A DNA stretch of 21,690 nt, from positions 1 to 21,690 of the IMG/VR virus record IMGVR_UViG_3300048903_000264; one strand, given 5' to 3'. A model generated the notes under the pieces. The model worked only from the letters and a program-made list of their open reading frames with translations. It made no database searches and was not told the origin of the DNA. The position numbers and the translations under genes are program-made. This stretch comes from a virus. This document shows positions 12,637 through 19,416 of the stretch, one piece after another. Numbering within the stretch: position 1 is the first letter of the stretch; the number at the start of each line of letters is the position of its first letter.

Positions 12637-12667
12637 CGGCCGCCCCTGATTGCGACAGGGGCGGCCG
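12637..12667. terminator. hairpin between two leftward genes
   Basis: Perfect 12-base arms CGGCCGCCCCTG (12637-12648) and CAGGGGCGGCCG (12656-12667), loop ATTGCGA. It starts 13 bases after the stop at 12680 on the minus strand. No T run follows. It is probably a terminator or mRNA-stabilising stem between the 88- and 319-residue genes. Confidence 0.6.
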
Positions 12668-12679
12668 TGCTGCGTTCGG

Positions 12680-12946
12680 TCACGGGGTGGGGCGGAGCGG
12701 GATCACGTCGGCCAGCCGCTCGCCGGTCTGACCCGCAGCAGCCAGGCAGGCCGCCACGACGGCGATCACCGGGCAGCGCGGCGTGAACTCGGCGATCCAC
12801 TCCGGGCCATTGCGGATCGCGGAGTCTCCCGGCTGGGTCGTCGCCCGCCAGTGGATGTCGCCGTGGCGCAGCTCGCCCTCCCGGGCGGTGCGGGTCCAGC
12901 CAGCGGCGAGCAGAGCCTCGGTGACCTCAGGGCGGTAGTCGGTCAT
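12680..12946 (-). CDS. hypothetical protein, 88 aa
   Basis: An 88-residue protein (MTDYRPEVTEALLAAGWTRT onward). It resembles small Streptomyces prophage proteins with a GWTR ... GDIHWRA ... GPEWIAEFTP layout: a helix, a beta hairpin and a C-terminal helix (VIAVVAACLAAAGQTG). No catalytic motif is seen. The ATG overlaps the upstream stop by four bases (ATGA), so it is coupled to the 128-residue gene. Its function is unknown. Confidence 0.75.
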   Translation of the reverse strand: MTDYRPEVTEALLAAGWTRTAREGELRHGDIHWRATTQPGDSAIRNGPEWIAEFTPRCPVIAVVAACLAAAGQTGERLADVIPLRPTP

Positions 12947-13329
12947 CGCTGCGCCCCCTCGGCGGTGGCCGCGTGCACGGCGGCGATGACGGAGGCGCGC
13001 ATCTCCTCGGGCATGCTCGGGTCGAAGGCGAAGTGGATCCGCGCCCCGGCGATGTCGACGTGCTCTTCGTCGGGCTCCAGTCCGTCGGCGCCGAGGTTGA
13101 TCGCCCAATCGGACACGTCGGCCGCTTTGCCGAGCAGGTCGTCGATGGCGCGCTGCGCGGCGTCGAACTCGCCGTCGCCGAGCTGGTCCCACGTCGTGCC
13201 GGTGGAGTCGATCTCGGAGCCGTCCATCATTTCGCCGATGCCCATGAAGTCCGGGTCGGCGGCGAGGATGCGGTGCTGGTGCGCGGCTTCGGCGCGAAGG
13301 TCTTCGTCGGTGTACGGCTGGTCGGTCAT
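12943..13329 (-). CDS. acidic hypothetical protein, 128 aa
   Basis: A 128-residue, markedly acidic protein: TDQPYTDEDLRAEAAHQHRI, MGIGEMMDGSEIDSTGTTWD, and a C-terminal helix ending EGAQR. It contains no cysteines or membrane segments. The ATG at 13329 has GGAG at six bases. Proteins of this type occur in Streptomyces prophages without known role. About 100 bases of non-coding DNA lie between it and the methyltransferase gene, with a weak inverted repeat (CCCGG and CCGGG near 13399-13416) and no clear gene. Confidence 0.75.
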   Translation of the reverse strand: MTDQPYTDEDLRAEAAHQHRILAADPDFMGIGEMMDGSEIDSTGTTWDQLGDGEFDAAQRAIDDLLGKAADVSDWAINLGADGLEPDEEHVDIAGARIHFAFDPSMPEEMRASVIAAVHAATAEGAQR

Positions 13330-13430
13330 CAGTTACTCCGTTCGGTTCATCCGGTTTTCGCGTCCCGTCCGGGTCGGGCAGGAGCGTCGTGCACCCGGTC
13401 CGCAGGCCGGGCGGGGAACAACGGGCGAGG

Positions 13431-14546
13431 TCACGCGGCCCGGTCGTGCTGGCGGGCGGGATTGTGGGTGGCGCGGGCGTGGAGGAGGCGCAGCGCGTGG
13501 GCGCCTTGCTGCCAGACGACGCCGTTGCCGATGGCGCGCAACTGATCCTCACGGCTGAGGTCGGGGACGGCGGTGACGTGGCCGGCGGGCAGGCCCTGCA
13601 TCCATTCGCTGAAGGCGGGGTTGAGGCGCCGGTTGCCGCGGGTGCCCGGCTGGGTCGGTTCCGGGGCCGGTCGGCCGGTGACGGTCTCCCAGCGGCGGAT
13701 GGCGGGCCCGTAGTCGACGCCGTTGGTGCCGATCCAGTCGCCGCGGCGGGGCAGCCAGTTCACGGCGAACTCGTTGAGCGGCCGGGCGTTCGCCTCCATT
13801 AGGTTGGAGGCGCCGGACTTCCAGTCCCGGGACGCCGGGGTGGGCAGCAGGGTCACGTTTCCTGCGGCGGCAGCAGCGTGACCGCGGTCCGCAGGTTCAT
13901 TCCGCCCTTGCGTTTCTCCGAGGTTCCCGGCCCGCCCGTCCCGTCGGAGGTCGTTGGGGTCGGCATCAGTGCGCCAGGCGAGGATGATCTCCCGCCAGCG
14001 TTCGTGGCATGCTCCGACGGCGGGATCGCTGGCGGGTAGACCGATCCATTCCGCATCGAACCCGAGGTCGGCCAGGTCGCCAAGTACAGCTCCGAGTGCT
14101 CGCAGAACAGGTTCGTCGCCCCGGTCTCCCACACACCACGTGCAGGGTTCCAGGTCGCTGTGGGCTGGTCGGGAGAGGATGCCGCGGACATTTTCGATCA
14201 CCACGTATCGGGGGTTGAGGGCGTCAATGCCTGCGACGCAGTGCAGCCACAGACCGGATCGGGTACCGGGGGCAATGCCCGCGCCGCGGCCCGCGAGGGA
14301 CAGGTCGGTGCAGGGAAACCCCATGGCGGCGAGATCGATCGGCCCGTGCTCGGCCGCGACCTGGCGCCAGTTGAGCGCGGTGATGTCGCCGAGGTTCGGG
14401 ATGGTCGGCCAGTGGTGGGCGAGGATCTTCGACGCTCCCTCGTCGGGGTCGGCGTGAAAGACCGTCTCGCCGCCGAACGCAGCCTGCACCGCCATCTCCA
14501 GGCCGCCGAAACCCGAGCAGAACGACGCGATACGCAGGGCGGTCAT
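13431..14546 (-). CDS. DNA (cytosine-5) methyltransferase
   Basis: A 371-residue C5-methyltransferase. Motif I FCSGFGGLE (9-17) binds S-adenosylmethionine; motif IV GFPCTDLSLAGR has catalytic Cys79; motif VI is ENV (118-120); motif X QLRAIGNGVV lies near the C-terminus. The motif VIII position reads HERWR (181-185) in place of the usual QxRxR, a mild departure. The segment LLPTPASRDWKSG and RRLNPAFSEWMQGLP near the target region are typical of actinophage enzymes. The ATG overlaps the upstream stop (ATGA). No partner restriction enzyme is seen, so it is an orphan enzyme, probably protecting the element's DNA from host restriction. Its target sequence cannot be read from the protein. Confidence 0.92.
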   Translation of the reverse strand: MTALRIASFCSGFGGLEMAVQAAFGGETVFHADPDEGASKILAHHWPTIPNLGDITALNWRQVAAEHGPIDLAAMGFPCTDLSLAGRGAGIAPGTRSGLWLHCVAGIDALNPRYVVIENVRGILSRPAHSDLEPCTWCVGDRGDEPVLRALGAVLGDLADLGFDAEWIGLPASDPAVGACHERWREIILAWRTDADPNDLRRDGRAGNLGETQGRNEPADRGHAAAAAGNVTLLPTPASRDWKSGASNLMEANARPLNEFAVNWLPRRGDWIGTNGVDYGPAIRRWETVTGRPAPEPTQPGTRGNRRLNPAFSEWMQGLPAGHVTAVPDLSREDQLRAIGNGVVWQQGAHALRLLHARATHNPARQHDRAA

Positions 14547-14833
14547 GCGGCTTCTCCTTCGGCGTGCTGGTGCGGGCGGGGTAGGGCGACGACAGCGGCT
14601 TGCTCGCACTTCGGGCAGGTGCAGCGGCCGTGGGTCGGGGTCGGTCCGGTGGCGGTGGTGCCGATGGGCCAGCCGCCCTTGTGGGCGATCCGGTAGCCGG
14701 GCTCGGCGGGGGCCGCGGTCTCGGCCGGGGCCGGCTTCGGGGTGGCGGTGCGGCCGGTGAGGTACTGGAAGTACTCGCGGAGGCTGCCGTCGGCTCGCAT
14801 GGCGGCGATGTCTTCGATCGTGGGTTCGGTCAT
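14543..14833 (-). CDS. small protein with C-terminal zinc motif, 96 aa
   Basis: A 96-residue protein. The N-terminal helix (TEPTIEDIAAMRADGSLREYF) is followed by a Pro/Ala linker, then GGWPIGTTATGP and the RCTCPKCEQ motif with downstream histidines (PHQH), a possible zinc knuckle. It is coupled to both the helicase gene upstream and the methyltransferase downstream by ATGA overlaps. It may be a helicase or methylase partner by position, but the sequence does not prove it. Confidence 0.78.
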   Translation of the reverse strand: MTEPTIEDIAAMRADGSLREYFQYLTGRTATPKPAPAETAAPAEPGYRIAHKGGWPIGTTATGPTPTHGRCTCPKCEQAAVVALPRPHQHAEGEAA

Positions 14834-16209
14834 GTCTGTGCCATGTCGACGAAGCGGCTGTAGTGGCCTTGGAATGCGGTGGTGATCGTGGCGGTGGGGC
14901 CGCCGCGATGCTTACCGACGATCAGGTCGGCTTCGCCGGCCCGCGGGTGCTCCCGCTCGTAGGCGTCCTCGCGGTGCAGCAGGATCACGATGTCGGCGTC
15001 CTGCTCGATGGCTCCGGATTCGCGGAGGTCGGACACCATCGGCTTCTTCTCGGTGCGCTGTTCGGGGCCGCGGTTGAGCTGGCAGAGGACGATGACGGTG
15101 ATCCCGAAGTCCTTGGCGATCAGCTTCAGGTTGCGGGAGATCTCGGCGACGGCCTGCTGCCGGTTCTCGGCGCGCGGTGCCTGCATCAGCTGCAGGTAGT
15201 CGACGATCACGAGCCGGAGCCCCTTGGTGCGGACCAGATTGCGGATGCGAGCCCGCAGAGTCGGCAGGGACAGCAGGGCACCGTCGTTGATCCACAGTGG
15301 AGCGGCTGCGATGTCCGGGGCCCGGCGCGCGGCGCGGAGCATGTCCTCGTCGGTGGCGATCCCCTGCTTCAGGTGGTGCAGGGCGATGCGCGCTTCGGCG
15401 GAGAGGGTGCGGTCGGAGAGTTCGTCTTTGCCCATCTCCAGCGACTCGAACAGGGTGGGGATGGCGTTACGGATGGCGGCAGCGCGGGCGAAGTCGAGGG
15501 CGACGGTTGACTTGCCCATGGCGGGCCGGGCGCCGACGACGACGAGCTGGCCGGGCGCCCAGCCGCCGGCGAGGAGGCTGTCGAGATCGATGAACCCGGT
15601 GGGGATGCGGTCTTCGATGCTGGGCGGGGTGGTGGCCCGGTCGATGCTGCCGCCGAGGAGTTCCCCGATGGGTGCCAGGTTTTCCTCATCGACCGGGCGG
15701 ACGGCGCCGTCGAGGTCGGCCTGGATGGAGGCGACGTCGCTGTCTTCGTCGAAGGCGGGCGAGCTGCCTTTGAGGATGGCGTCGTAGCCGAGGGCGACGA
15801 CTCGGGCGGCGACGGCTTTCTTGGTGACGCGGATGGCGTACCAGGAGGCGTTGCCGTAGTGGGCGTGGTTGCAGAGCTCCATGAGCTGGTCGGCGGCGGG
15901 CACGCGGGTGGGCATGCGGCCGTCAGCGTGCCAGGTCTCCAGTTGGCGGTGGACGGCGAGGTGCTTGAGTTCGCCGTCACGGAAGCCGGTGCGGAGTTCC
16001 TCGACGGCAAACCAGGACCACCGCAGCCAGTCGGTGGTGATGTCGGCGGGGTCGAAGCCTTCGGCACCGAGTTCGTCGATGACCGCGGGCTGCATGATCG
16101 CGGTGGCGACGAGGACGCGTTCGGCGTCGACGTCACGGGGCCGCTCGGGCGGTCGCGGCCCGGTGTCGGCCGTGAACGCGTCGGGGGGCCACAGTTCGCT
16201 GTCGATCAC
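14830..16209 (-). CDS. dnaB: replicative DNA helicase, DnaB-like
   Basis: A 459-residue DnaB-family helicase, close to the usual length. Residues about 25-130 form the N-terminal helical collar. The RecA-like motor begins near 195 with IPTGFIDLDSLLAGGWAPGQ, Walker A GARPAMGKST (226-235), a catalytic glutamate in SLEMGKDELSDR, Walker B LVIVDYLQLM (333-342), and LCQLNRGPEQR with SDLRESGAIEQDAD, all diagnostic. It would unwind DNA at the element's replication fork. The GTG start at 16209 overlaps the loader gene stop by four bases and follows GGAGGG. Order initiator, loader, helicase is the standard phage layout. Confidence 0.95.
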   Translation of the reverse strand: MIDSELWPPDAFTADTGPRPPERPRDVDAERVLVATAIMQPAVIDELGAEGFDPADITTDWLRWSWFAVEELRTGFRDGELKHLAVHRQLETWHADGRMPTRVPAADQLMELCNHAHYGNASWYAIRVTKKAVAARVVALGYDAILKGSSPAFDEDSDVASIQADLDGAVRPVDEENLAPIGELLGGSIDRATTPPSIEDRIPTGFIDLDSLLAGGWAPGQLVVVGARPAMGKSTVALDFARAAAIRNAIPTLFESLEMGKDELSDRTLSAEARIALHHLKQGIATDEDMLRAARRAPDIAAAPLWINDGALLSLPTLRARIRNLVRTKGLRLVIVDYLQLMQAPRAENRQQAVAEISRNLKLIAKDFGITVIVLCQLNRGPEQRTEKKPMVSDLRESGAIEQDADIVILLHREDAYEREHPRAGEADLIVGKHRGGPTATITTAFQGHYSRFVDMAQT

Positions 16210-16916
16210 GCGGCCCTCCGGCGGCGGTCGTCGCCCTTCATCGGGACGCGCTCGCACATCTCGCGGAGCCGGCTGATGACGCGGTCTCCGAGGCGCCCGG
16301 CCAGTTCCTTCGGGTCGACGTTGGAGGTCATGAGCGTCGGCAGGTGGTGCTCGTACCGGTGGTTGATCAGCCGGAAGTTGATCTCTTCGGTGAACTCGGT
16401 GGGTTTCCGTTCGGCGCCCAGGTCGTCGACGAGGAGGAGGCGTGCGTCGCGGTAACGGCGGAACTCGGCCTCGGAGTCGATGCCGTGGCGCGGGCGGAGG
16501 GCCGCGTACAGGTCGGCGGCGGTCGTCACCGACCACTGCCCGTGAACGCCGGTGACGGCCAGTTCGCGCATCGCCCCGTAGGCCTCGTGCGTCTTGCCGA
16601 CGCCGGTCTGGCCGAGGAGCAGCAGCGACGGGCCCACGTTGATCGAGGCGATGGGTGCGCCGCGTTCGGCCTGCCGTTCCTTGGCGGAGGCGACGAGGTC
16701 GTCGATCCACGTGCGCAGCTGCGGCAGCGACGACACGGCGGTCCGGTAGTGGAACGGGACCTGGCTGGAGACTTCGAGGTAGGTGAACCGGGCGACGTTT
16801 GCCGGGGAGTGCGGGTCGAAGTCGTTGGTGTTGAACCAATCGGCGCTCAGGCCGCGGGCGGCGAGCAGCGGGGCAATGTCGTGGCCTCGAAGGTTCGAGG
16901 GCGGGATGTAGTACAT
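16206..16916 (-). CDS. dnaC: DnaC-like AAA+ helicase loader
   Basis: A 236-residue AAA+ ATPase of the DnaC/IstB group. Walker A GQTGVGKT (102-109), Walker B LLLVDDLGAE (160-169), sensor-1 TSNVDP (197-202) and the arginine in LGDRVISRL (209-217) are in place. The N-terminal 60 residues would contact helicase or initiator. It loads DnaB at the melted origin. The ATG at 16916 lies one base beyond the upstream TGA; a longer form starting in the initiator gene has no ribosome binding site. IstB transposition helpers share the fold, but no transposase is seen and the helicase neighbour settles the role. Confidence 0.93.
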   Translation of the reverse strand: MYYIPPSNLRGHDIAPLLAARGLSADWFNTNDFDPHSPANVARFTYLEVSSQVPFHYRTAVSSLPQLRTWIDDLVASAKERQAERGAPIASINVGPSLLLLGQTGVGKTHEAYGAMRELAVTGVHGQWSVTTAADLYAALRPRHGIDSEAEFRRYRDARLLLVDDLGAERKPTEFTEEINFRLINHRYEHHLPTLMTSNVDPKELAGRLGDRVISRLREMCERVPMKGDDRRRRAA

Positions 16917-16917
16917 C

Positions 16918-17778
16918 TCAGAAGTCCTCGTCGTAGATGGATTGATCGGCGGGGTTGCGGTACGGCTGGTAGCCGCCGGCAACGGCGCGGAGCTGTGGAC
17001 GGTCGGTGCCGGCGGGAGGCAGCGGCGGGAGTTCGCCCCAGCCTTTGAGGAAGTAGTTCGCCGACTCGACGTCGGTTCGGGCTGAGGCTTTGCGGGCGTG
17101 GTCGACCATGGCGGGCACGCCGCTCTTGGCGATCATCGCGAGGATGGGGAACCAGCCGTTGCCCTTGAAGGGCCAGCGGACGTAGATGCCTGCTGCGGTG
17201 ATGCCGTCGACGAGCGGGCGGGCGTCTTCGGGGATTCCGTAGCCGAGGGCTCCGGGCCGGCTCTCCTGCTTGCTAGCTAGAGGGGTAGTAGTTGAGGGGT
17301 TAAGAGGGGTAGGGGTCCCGGAATCCGGGACACTGACGTCCCGGATTTCCTGACACTGAGACGGCTCAGTGTCCGCATTTCCCTGACACTGACCGTTCGG
17401 GTCAGTGTCAGGAGTTCCGGGACTCTGAGGGCCGTCAGTGTCCCGGTTTCCGGGACTCTGAGAGGGCGGCTCAGTGTCAGCGATTCCGGGACACTGAACC
17501 TCGGGGAACTTGGCGAGCTGGTACTTGGCGGTGCCGTTCTTCTGGCCGGCTGCGAGCTTCGTGAGGACACCCTTGGCGGCCAGCGACTTGAGGACCGCGT
17601 AGAGCTGCGAGCGACTGAGCTTCGCCCCGCGGAGTACCTCGGGTCGCTCGACGCTGTTCCACGTGACGCGGGTGTCGTCGTTGGCGTCCTCGGCCAGGAC
17701 GACGAGGAGGAGCTTCTCCCTGTGCGTCAGGGCCTCGGGTGCGCTGGTGAGCACCTCGACGATCAGGCGGATTCCCAC
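16918..17778 (-). CDS. replication initiator with iterons inside the gene
   Basis: A 286-residue protein. Residues 1-92 form a winged helix (LTHREKLLLVVLAED, then LSRSQLYAVLKSLAAKGVL and a basic wing AAGQKNGTAKYQL). Residues about 94-155 are a low-complexity stretch of 11- to 12-residue repeats such as SPGNRDTDG, SPGTPDTDP and CQGNADTEP, which are the translation of DNA iterons. The C-terminal part (about 175-270; YVRWPFKGNGWFPILAMIAK) resembles DnaD/phage replisome-organiser domains that recruit the loader. This is the arrangement of lambda O and similar initiators, which bind iterons in their own gene. GTG at 17778 is chosen after GAGAGAAG; the frame extends upstream through the promoter and is not used. 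Confidence 0.82.
   Translation of the reverse strand: MGIRLIVEVLTSAPEALTHREKLLLVVLAEDANDDTRVTWNSVERPEVLRGAKLSRSQLYAVLKSLAAKGVLTKLAAGQKNGTAKYQLAKFPEVQCPGIADTEPPSQSPGNRDTDGPQSPGTPDTDPNGQCQGNADTEPSQCQEIRDVSVPDSGTPTPLNPSTTTPLASKQESRPGALGYGIPEDARPLVDGITAAGIYVRWPFKGNGWFPILAMIAKSGVPAMVDHARKASARTDVESANYFLKGWGELPPLPPAGTDRPQLRAVAGGYQPYRNPADQSIYDEDF
17281..17316. other. low-GC purine-rich tract beside the iterons (possible unwinding element)
   Basis: Reading plus, GAGGGGT or AGGGGT occurs at 17281, 17294, 17304 and 17311, separated by TAGTAGT and TAAG, with CTAGCTAG just before. The tract is all purine and T, clearly lower in GC than its surroundings, and directly joins the iteron array. Lambda-type origins have an AT-rich element next to the iterons where the strands open, so this is the likely counterpart. 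The encoded peptide (PTPLNPSTTTPL) is a plain Pro/Thr linker, consistent with selection on the DNA. Confidence 0.5.
17310..17497. repeat. six 27-bp iterons, putative replication origin
   Basis: Six copies of a 27-base interrupted palindrome lie at 17310, 17333, 17366, 17402, 17435 and 17471. The four rightmost have both arms, TCAGTGTC and GAC(A/T)CTGA around 11 bases often reading CCGGNNTTCCGG. The two leftmost keep the GACACTGA arm only. Spacing is 33 or 36 bases for the last four and 23 between the first two. All fall inside the coding sequence of the winged-helix protein, whose own N-terminal domain is the probable binder. Confidence 0.85.
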
Positions 17779-17821
17779 GGGTGTCTTCTCTCGATCGCAA
17801 CTGCGTGCAGGGCTGGCGGTG

Positions 17822-17851
17822 TTGGCAGGGCCGGTCCTCCGCTGCCATACT
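17822..17851 (+). promoter_or_regulatory. promoter of the Phd-like gene
   Basis: TTGGCA (17822-17827), 18 bases, CATACT (17846-17851). Transcription would start near 17858, giving a leader of about 28 bases that contains the ATTGG repeats and the ribosome binding site. Confidence 0.5.
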
Positions 17852-17876
17852 ACTTTAAAGATTGGCCACATTGGAA
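17847..17876 (-). promoter_or_regulatory. promoter of the replication operon
   Basis: On the minus strand TTCCAA (17876-17871), 18 bases, TAGTAT (17852-17847). Its -10 box overlaps that of the rightward promoter with an offset of one base, and its -35 box lies in the ATTGG repeats. It would drive initiator, loader, helicase and the rest of the middle operon. Confidence 0.5.
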
Positions 17877-17883
17877 GGATTGG
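17861..17883. repeat. three ATTGG repeats at 9-base steps
   Basis: ATTGG occurs at 17861, 17870 and 17879 (units ATTGGCCAC, ATTGGAAGG, ATTGGAAAT). The set covers the leader and ribosome binding site of the Phd-like gene and the -35 box of the leftward promoter, a fitting place for an autoregulatory operator. The repeats are short, so chance is possible. Confidence 0.4.
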
Positions 17884-17885
17884 AA

Positions 17886-18125
17886 ATGACTTACACTCTT
17901 GCCATGGCTGCTGACCAGGGCATTCAGATCGCCGACGACGGCGTGGCAGAGGTCTCGATGACCAAGGCCCGTGCCTCGCTGACCGCGTTGATCCGCGAGG
18001 TGGCGTGGGGCAAGAAGGTCGGCGCCTTCAAGGAGCGCGGGGAGCGCGCCGCCTACCTGGTGACGCCGGACTTCTACCGGCAGGCCATCGAGGACCGCGC
18101 TCGTCTCGAATCGCTTGAGACCTAG
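17886..18125 (+). CDS. Phd/YefM-like antitoxin or regulator without toxin
   Basis: A 79-residue protein. The pattern AEVSMTKARASLTALIREVA (about 20-40), then KERGERAAYLVTPDFYRQAI matches the N-terminal DNA-binding fold of Phd/YefM antitoxins (typically ...S...AR..L..L...V ... RG...A.LV....Y). The ATG at 17886 has GGAAGG at suitable distance; an ATG 24 bases earlier lacks one. Antitoxins of this kind repress their own operon and neutralise a toxin encoded next to them, but here the gene is followed at once by a terminator and a convergent gene, so no toxin partner exists. It may be a solitary repressor or an antitoxin that counters a host toxin. Confidence 0.8.
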   Translation: MTYTLAMAADQGIQIADDGVAEVSMTKARASLTALIREVAWGKKVGAFKERGERAAYLVTPDFYRQAIEDRARLESLET

Positions 18126-18152
18126 TCGGTGCATCGCTCCTCCTCTCCTCCC

Positions 18153-18174
18153 AGCCCCACCTTCCGGCGGGGCT
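18153..18174. terminator. terminator between convergent genes
   Basis: Arms AGCCCCACC (18153-18161) and GGCGGGGCT (18166-18174), one mismatch, loop TTCC, followed on the plus strand by TCGTCGTG. It lies 27 bases after the Phd-like stop and 14 before the leftward stop at 18189. Confidence 0.75.
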
Positions 18175-18188
18175 TCGTCGTGTGCGGG

Positions 18189-19064
18189 CTAGGCGGCTTG
18201 CTGCTGCCGGCGGTCGCGCTTCTGTCCGGTGCGCCAGTCCTGAACGATCTGCCGGACGGTGGAGATCGACATCTCGCCGTTGAGTCGGTCGACGATCTGT
18301 TCGGGGGTGTCGCCGTGCCAGGCGAAGTGGATGATCTCTTCGCGGCGGAGGGCGGCCCGGTCGAGGAAGCCGGGTTCGCTGAGGGTGGCGGCCGGATCGA
18401 AGTCCGGGTCGTCGAGGCCCTCCTCGTCCCACCAGGCGGTACCCATCCATCCCTTCGCGGCGGCCCGGTCGCGTGTTCTCTGTGCGAAGTGGGCGGCAAC
18501 GCCGTTGTCTTCGGGCTTGAGGGGAGAGAGCTCCGCGTAGAGCTCCTTGACGTAGGACGCGACCCAACGACGGACGGCGATCTCTCCGGGCTGGTTCTGC
18601 AGGTAGACGATGAATTGCTTGGCCTTGCCGCTGCGTCGGCCGAGCTCTGCGGCGGTCCATCCGTCGGCGGCCAGCGCCCGCAGGCGCCTGACGGTTCCGA
18701 GGCCGGGAATGTGGGTGCCTGAGCCGCGGAGTTCGGTGTCGCGAGGCTTGACGGCGAGGACCCGGATTTCGGTGCTGCGGTGGATGGTTCCTGCAAGTCG
18801 GACGATCCGATAGAACACGTCCTGGCCGATGAGCGCGTCGGCCATGATCTCCATGTCGGGCATGCCGGCGTTGCGAAGGCGGGCGATGTGGCGGGCGGCT
18901 CGTTCCGGGGTGGTGGATCGGCCGCGACCGGTGGCTCGCAGGAAGCGCCCTTGTAGGACTTCGGCGGTGATGCCGTCGGTGCACTGGCGGCACCTGCAGC
19001 CGCGTCGGTAGCGGCGGGCGTCTCCGTGTTCGAAGGCTTCGGCGGGGATGGCGGGCCTGGTCAC
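18189..19064 (-). CDS. multi-HTH DNA-binding protein
   Basis: A 291-residue protein. The N-terminus (FEHGDARRYRRGCRCRQCTD) is a small cysteine motif found at the start of many actinophage DNA-binding proteins (HG...GC.C..C). Three HTH-like units follow: HIARLRNAGMPDMEIMADAL, GTVRRLRALAADGWTAAELG with GRRSGKAKQF, and a C-terminal AALRREEIIHFAWHGDTPEQ with STVRQIVQDW. The last resembles the HTH of phage sigma-like or replication regulators. The GTG start overlaps the upstream stop (GTGA) with AAGGGAG upstream. It likely regulates phage genes; target sites are unknown. Confidence 0.82.
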   Translation of the reverse strand: MTRPAIPAEAFEHGDARRYRRGCRCRQCTDGITAEVLQGRFLRATGRGRSTTPERAARHIARLRNAGMPDMEIMADALIGQDVFYRIVRLAGTIHRSTEIRVLAVKPRDTELRGSGTHIPGLGTVRRLRALAADGWTAAELGRRSGKAKQFIVYLQNQPGEIAVRRWVASYVKELYAELSPLKPEDNGVAAHFAQRTRDRAAAKGWMGTAWWDEEGLDDPDFDPAATLSEPGFLDRAALRREEIIHFAWHGDTPEQIVDRLNGEMSISTVRQIVQDWRTGQKRDRRQQQAA

Positions 19065-19291
19065 GGCGTCTCCCTTCGCGGGCTGGGCAGCTTGTAGATG
19101 GCGTTGCAGGTGTCGAGGTCGGCTTGCCGGCGGGCGGCTTCCGTCTGCCGTTTCCGGCGTTCGTCCCGCCGGTCGAGGACGGCGCCGAAGCCGAACCAGC
19201 CGACGAGGGCGACGACCGCGGGCGGGGCGAGTACGGAGGGGACCGGGTGCTCGGCGATGAGGTTGATGACCCAGTCGGCGATGGGGCTCAC
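19061..19291 (-). CDS. small membrane protein with cytoplasmic coiled tail, 76 aa
   Basis: A 76-residue protein. Residues about 19-38 form a transmembrane helix (PSVLAPPAVVALVGWFGFGA), followed by a very basic, charged helix (DRRDERRKRQTEAARRQADL). The GTG start overlaps the stop of the 42-residue membrane gene by four bases. Two adjoining tiny membrane proteins resemble holin pairs, but lysis genes are usually far from replication genes and no lysin is near. A membrane anchor for replication or exclusion is the alternative. Confidence 0.7.
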   Translation of the reverse strand: MSPIADWVINLIAEHPVPSVLAPPAVVALVGWFGFGAVLDRRDERRKRQTEAARRQADLDTCNAIYKLPSPRRETP

Positions 19292-19416
19292 GTCCGCCTC
19301 CCGTTGACGTGCTCGACGGCGAGGCCGACGGCCGCGTACAGGGCGCCTGCAACAGCTCCGGCGGCGATCAGGGCGAGGTACAGGCGGCCGAGGGGGACGT
19401 CCTCCAGGCGGGCCAT
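19288..19416 (-). CDS. tiny membrane protein, 42 aa
   Basis: A 42-residue protein (MARLEDVPLGRLYLALIAAG, then AVAGALYAAVGLAVEHVNGR) with one hydrophobic helix of about 22 residues. It overlaps its upstream neighbour by one base (TGATG) and its downstream neighbour by four (GTGA), good evidence of translation in a coupled set. Its function is unknown; it may pair with the 76-residue membrane protein in the bilayer. Confidence 0.68.
   Translation of the reverse strand: MARLEDVPLGRLYLALIAAGAVAGALYAAVGLAVEHVNGRRT

Noticed and set aside
13330-13430. Short frame of about 15 codons between the methyltransferase and the 128-residue gene
   Set aside because: It has no spaced ribosome binding site and is too short to support.
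16210-16839. Upstream extension of the helicase frame across the loader gene
   Set aside because: The extension is Arg/Pro-rich, out of frame with the loader whose AAA+ motifs are clear, and the GTG at 16209 has a good ribosome binding site.
16206-16916. IstB-type transposition helper of an insertion sequence
   Set aside because: The fold is shared, but no transposase or terminal repeats are near, and it is coupled to the DnaB-like gene.
17310-17497. CRISPR-like array
   Set aside because: The units are palindromes of 27 bases with 33-36 base spacing and lie in a coding frame; there are no spacers of constant length and no cas genes.
17886-18188. Complete toxin-antitoxin pair
   Set aside because: Only 63 bases with a terminator separate the antitoxin-like gene from a convergent gene; no toxin frame is present.
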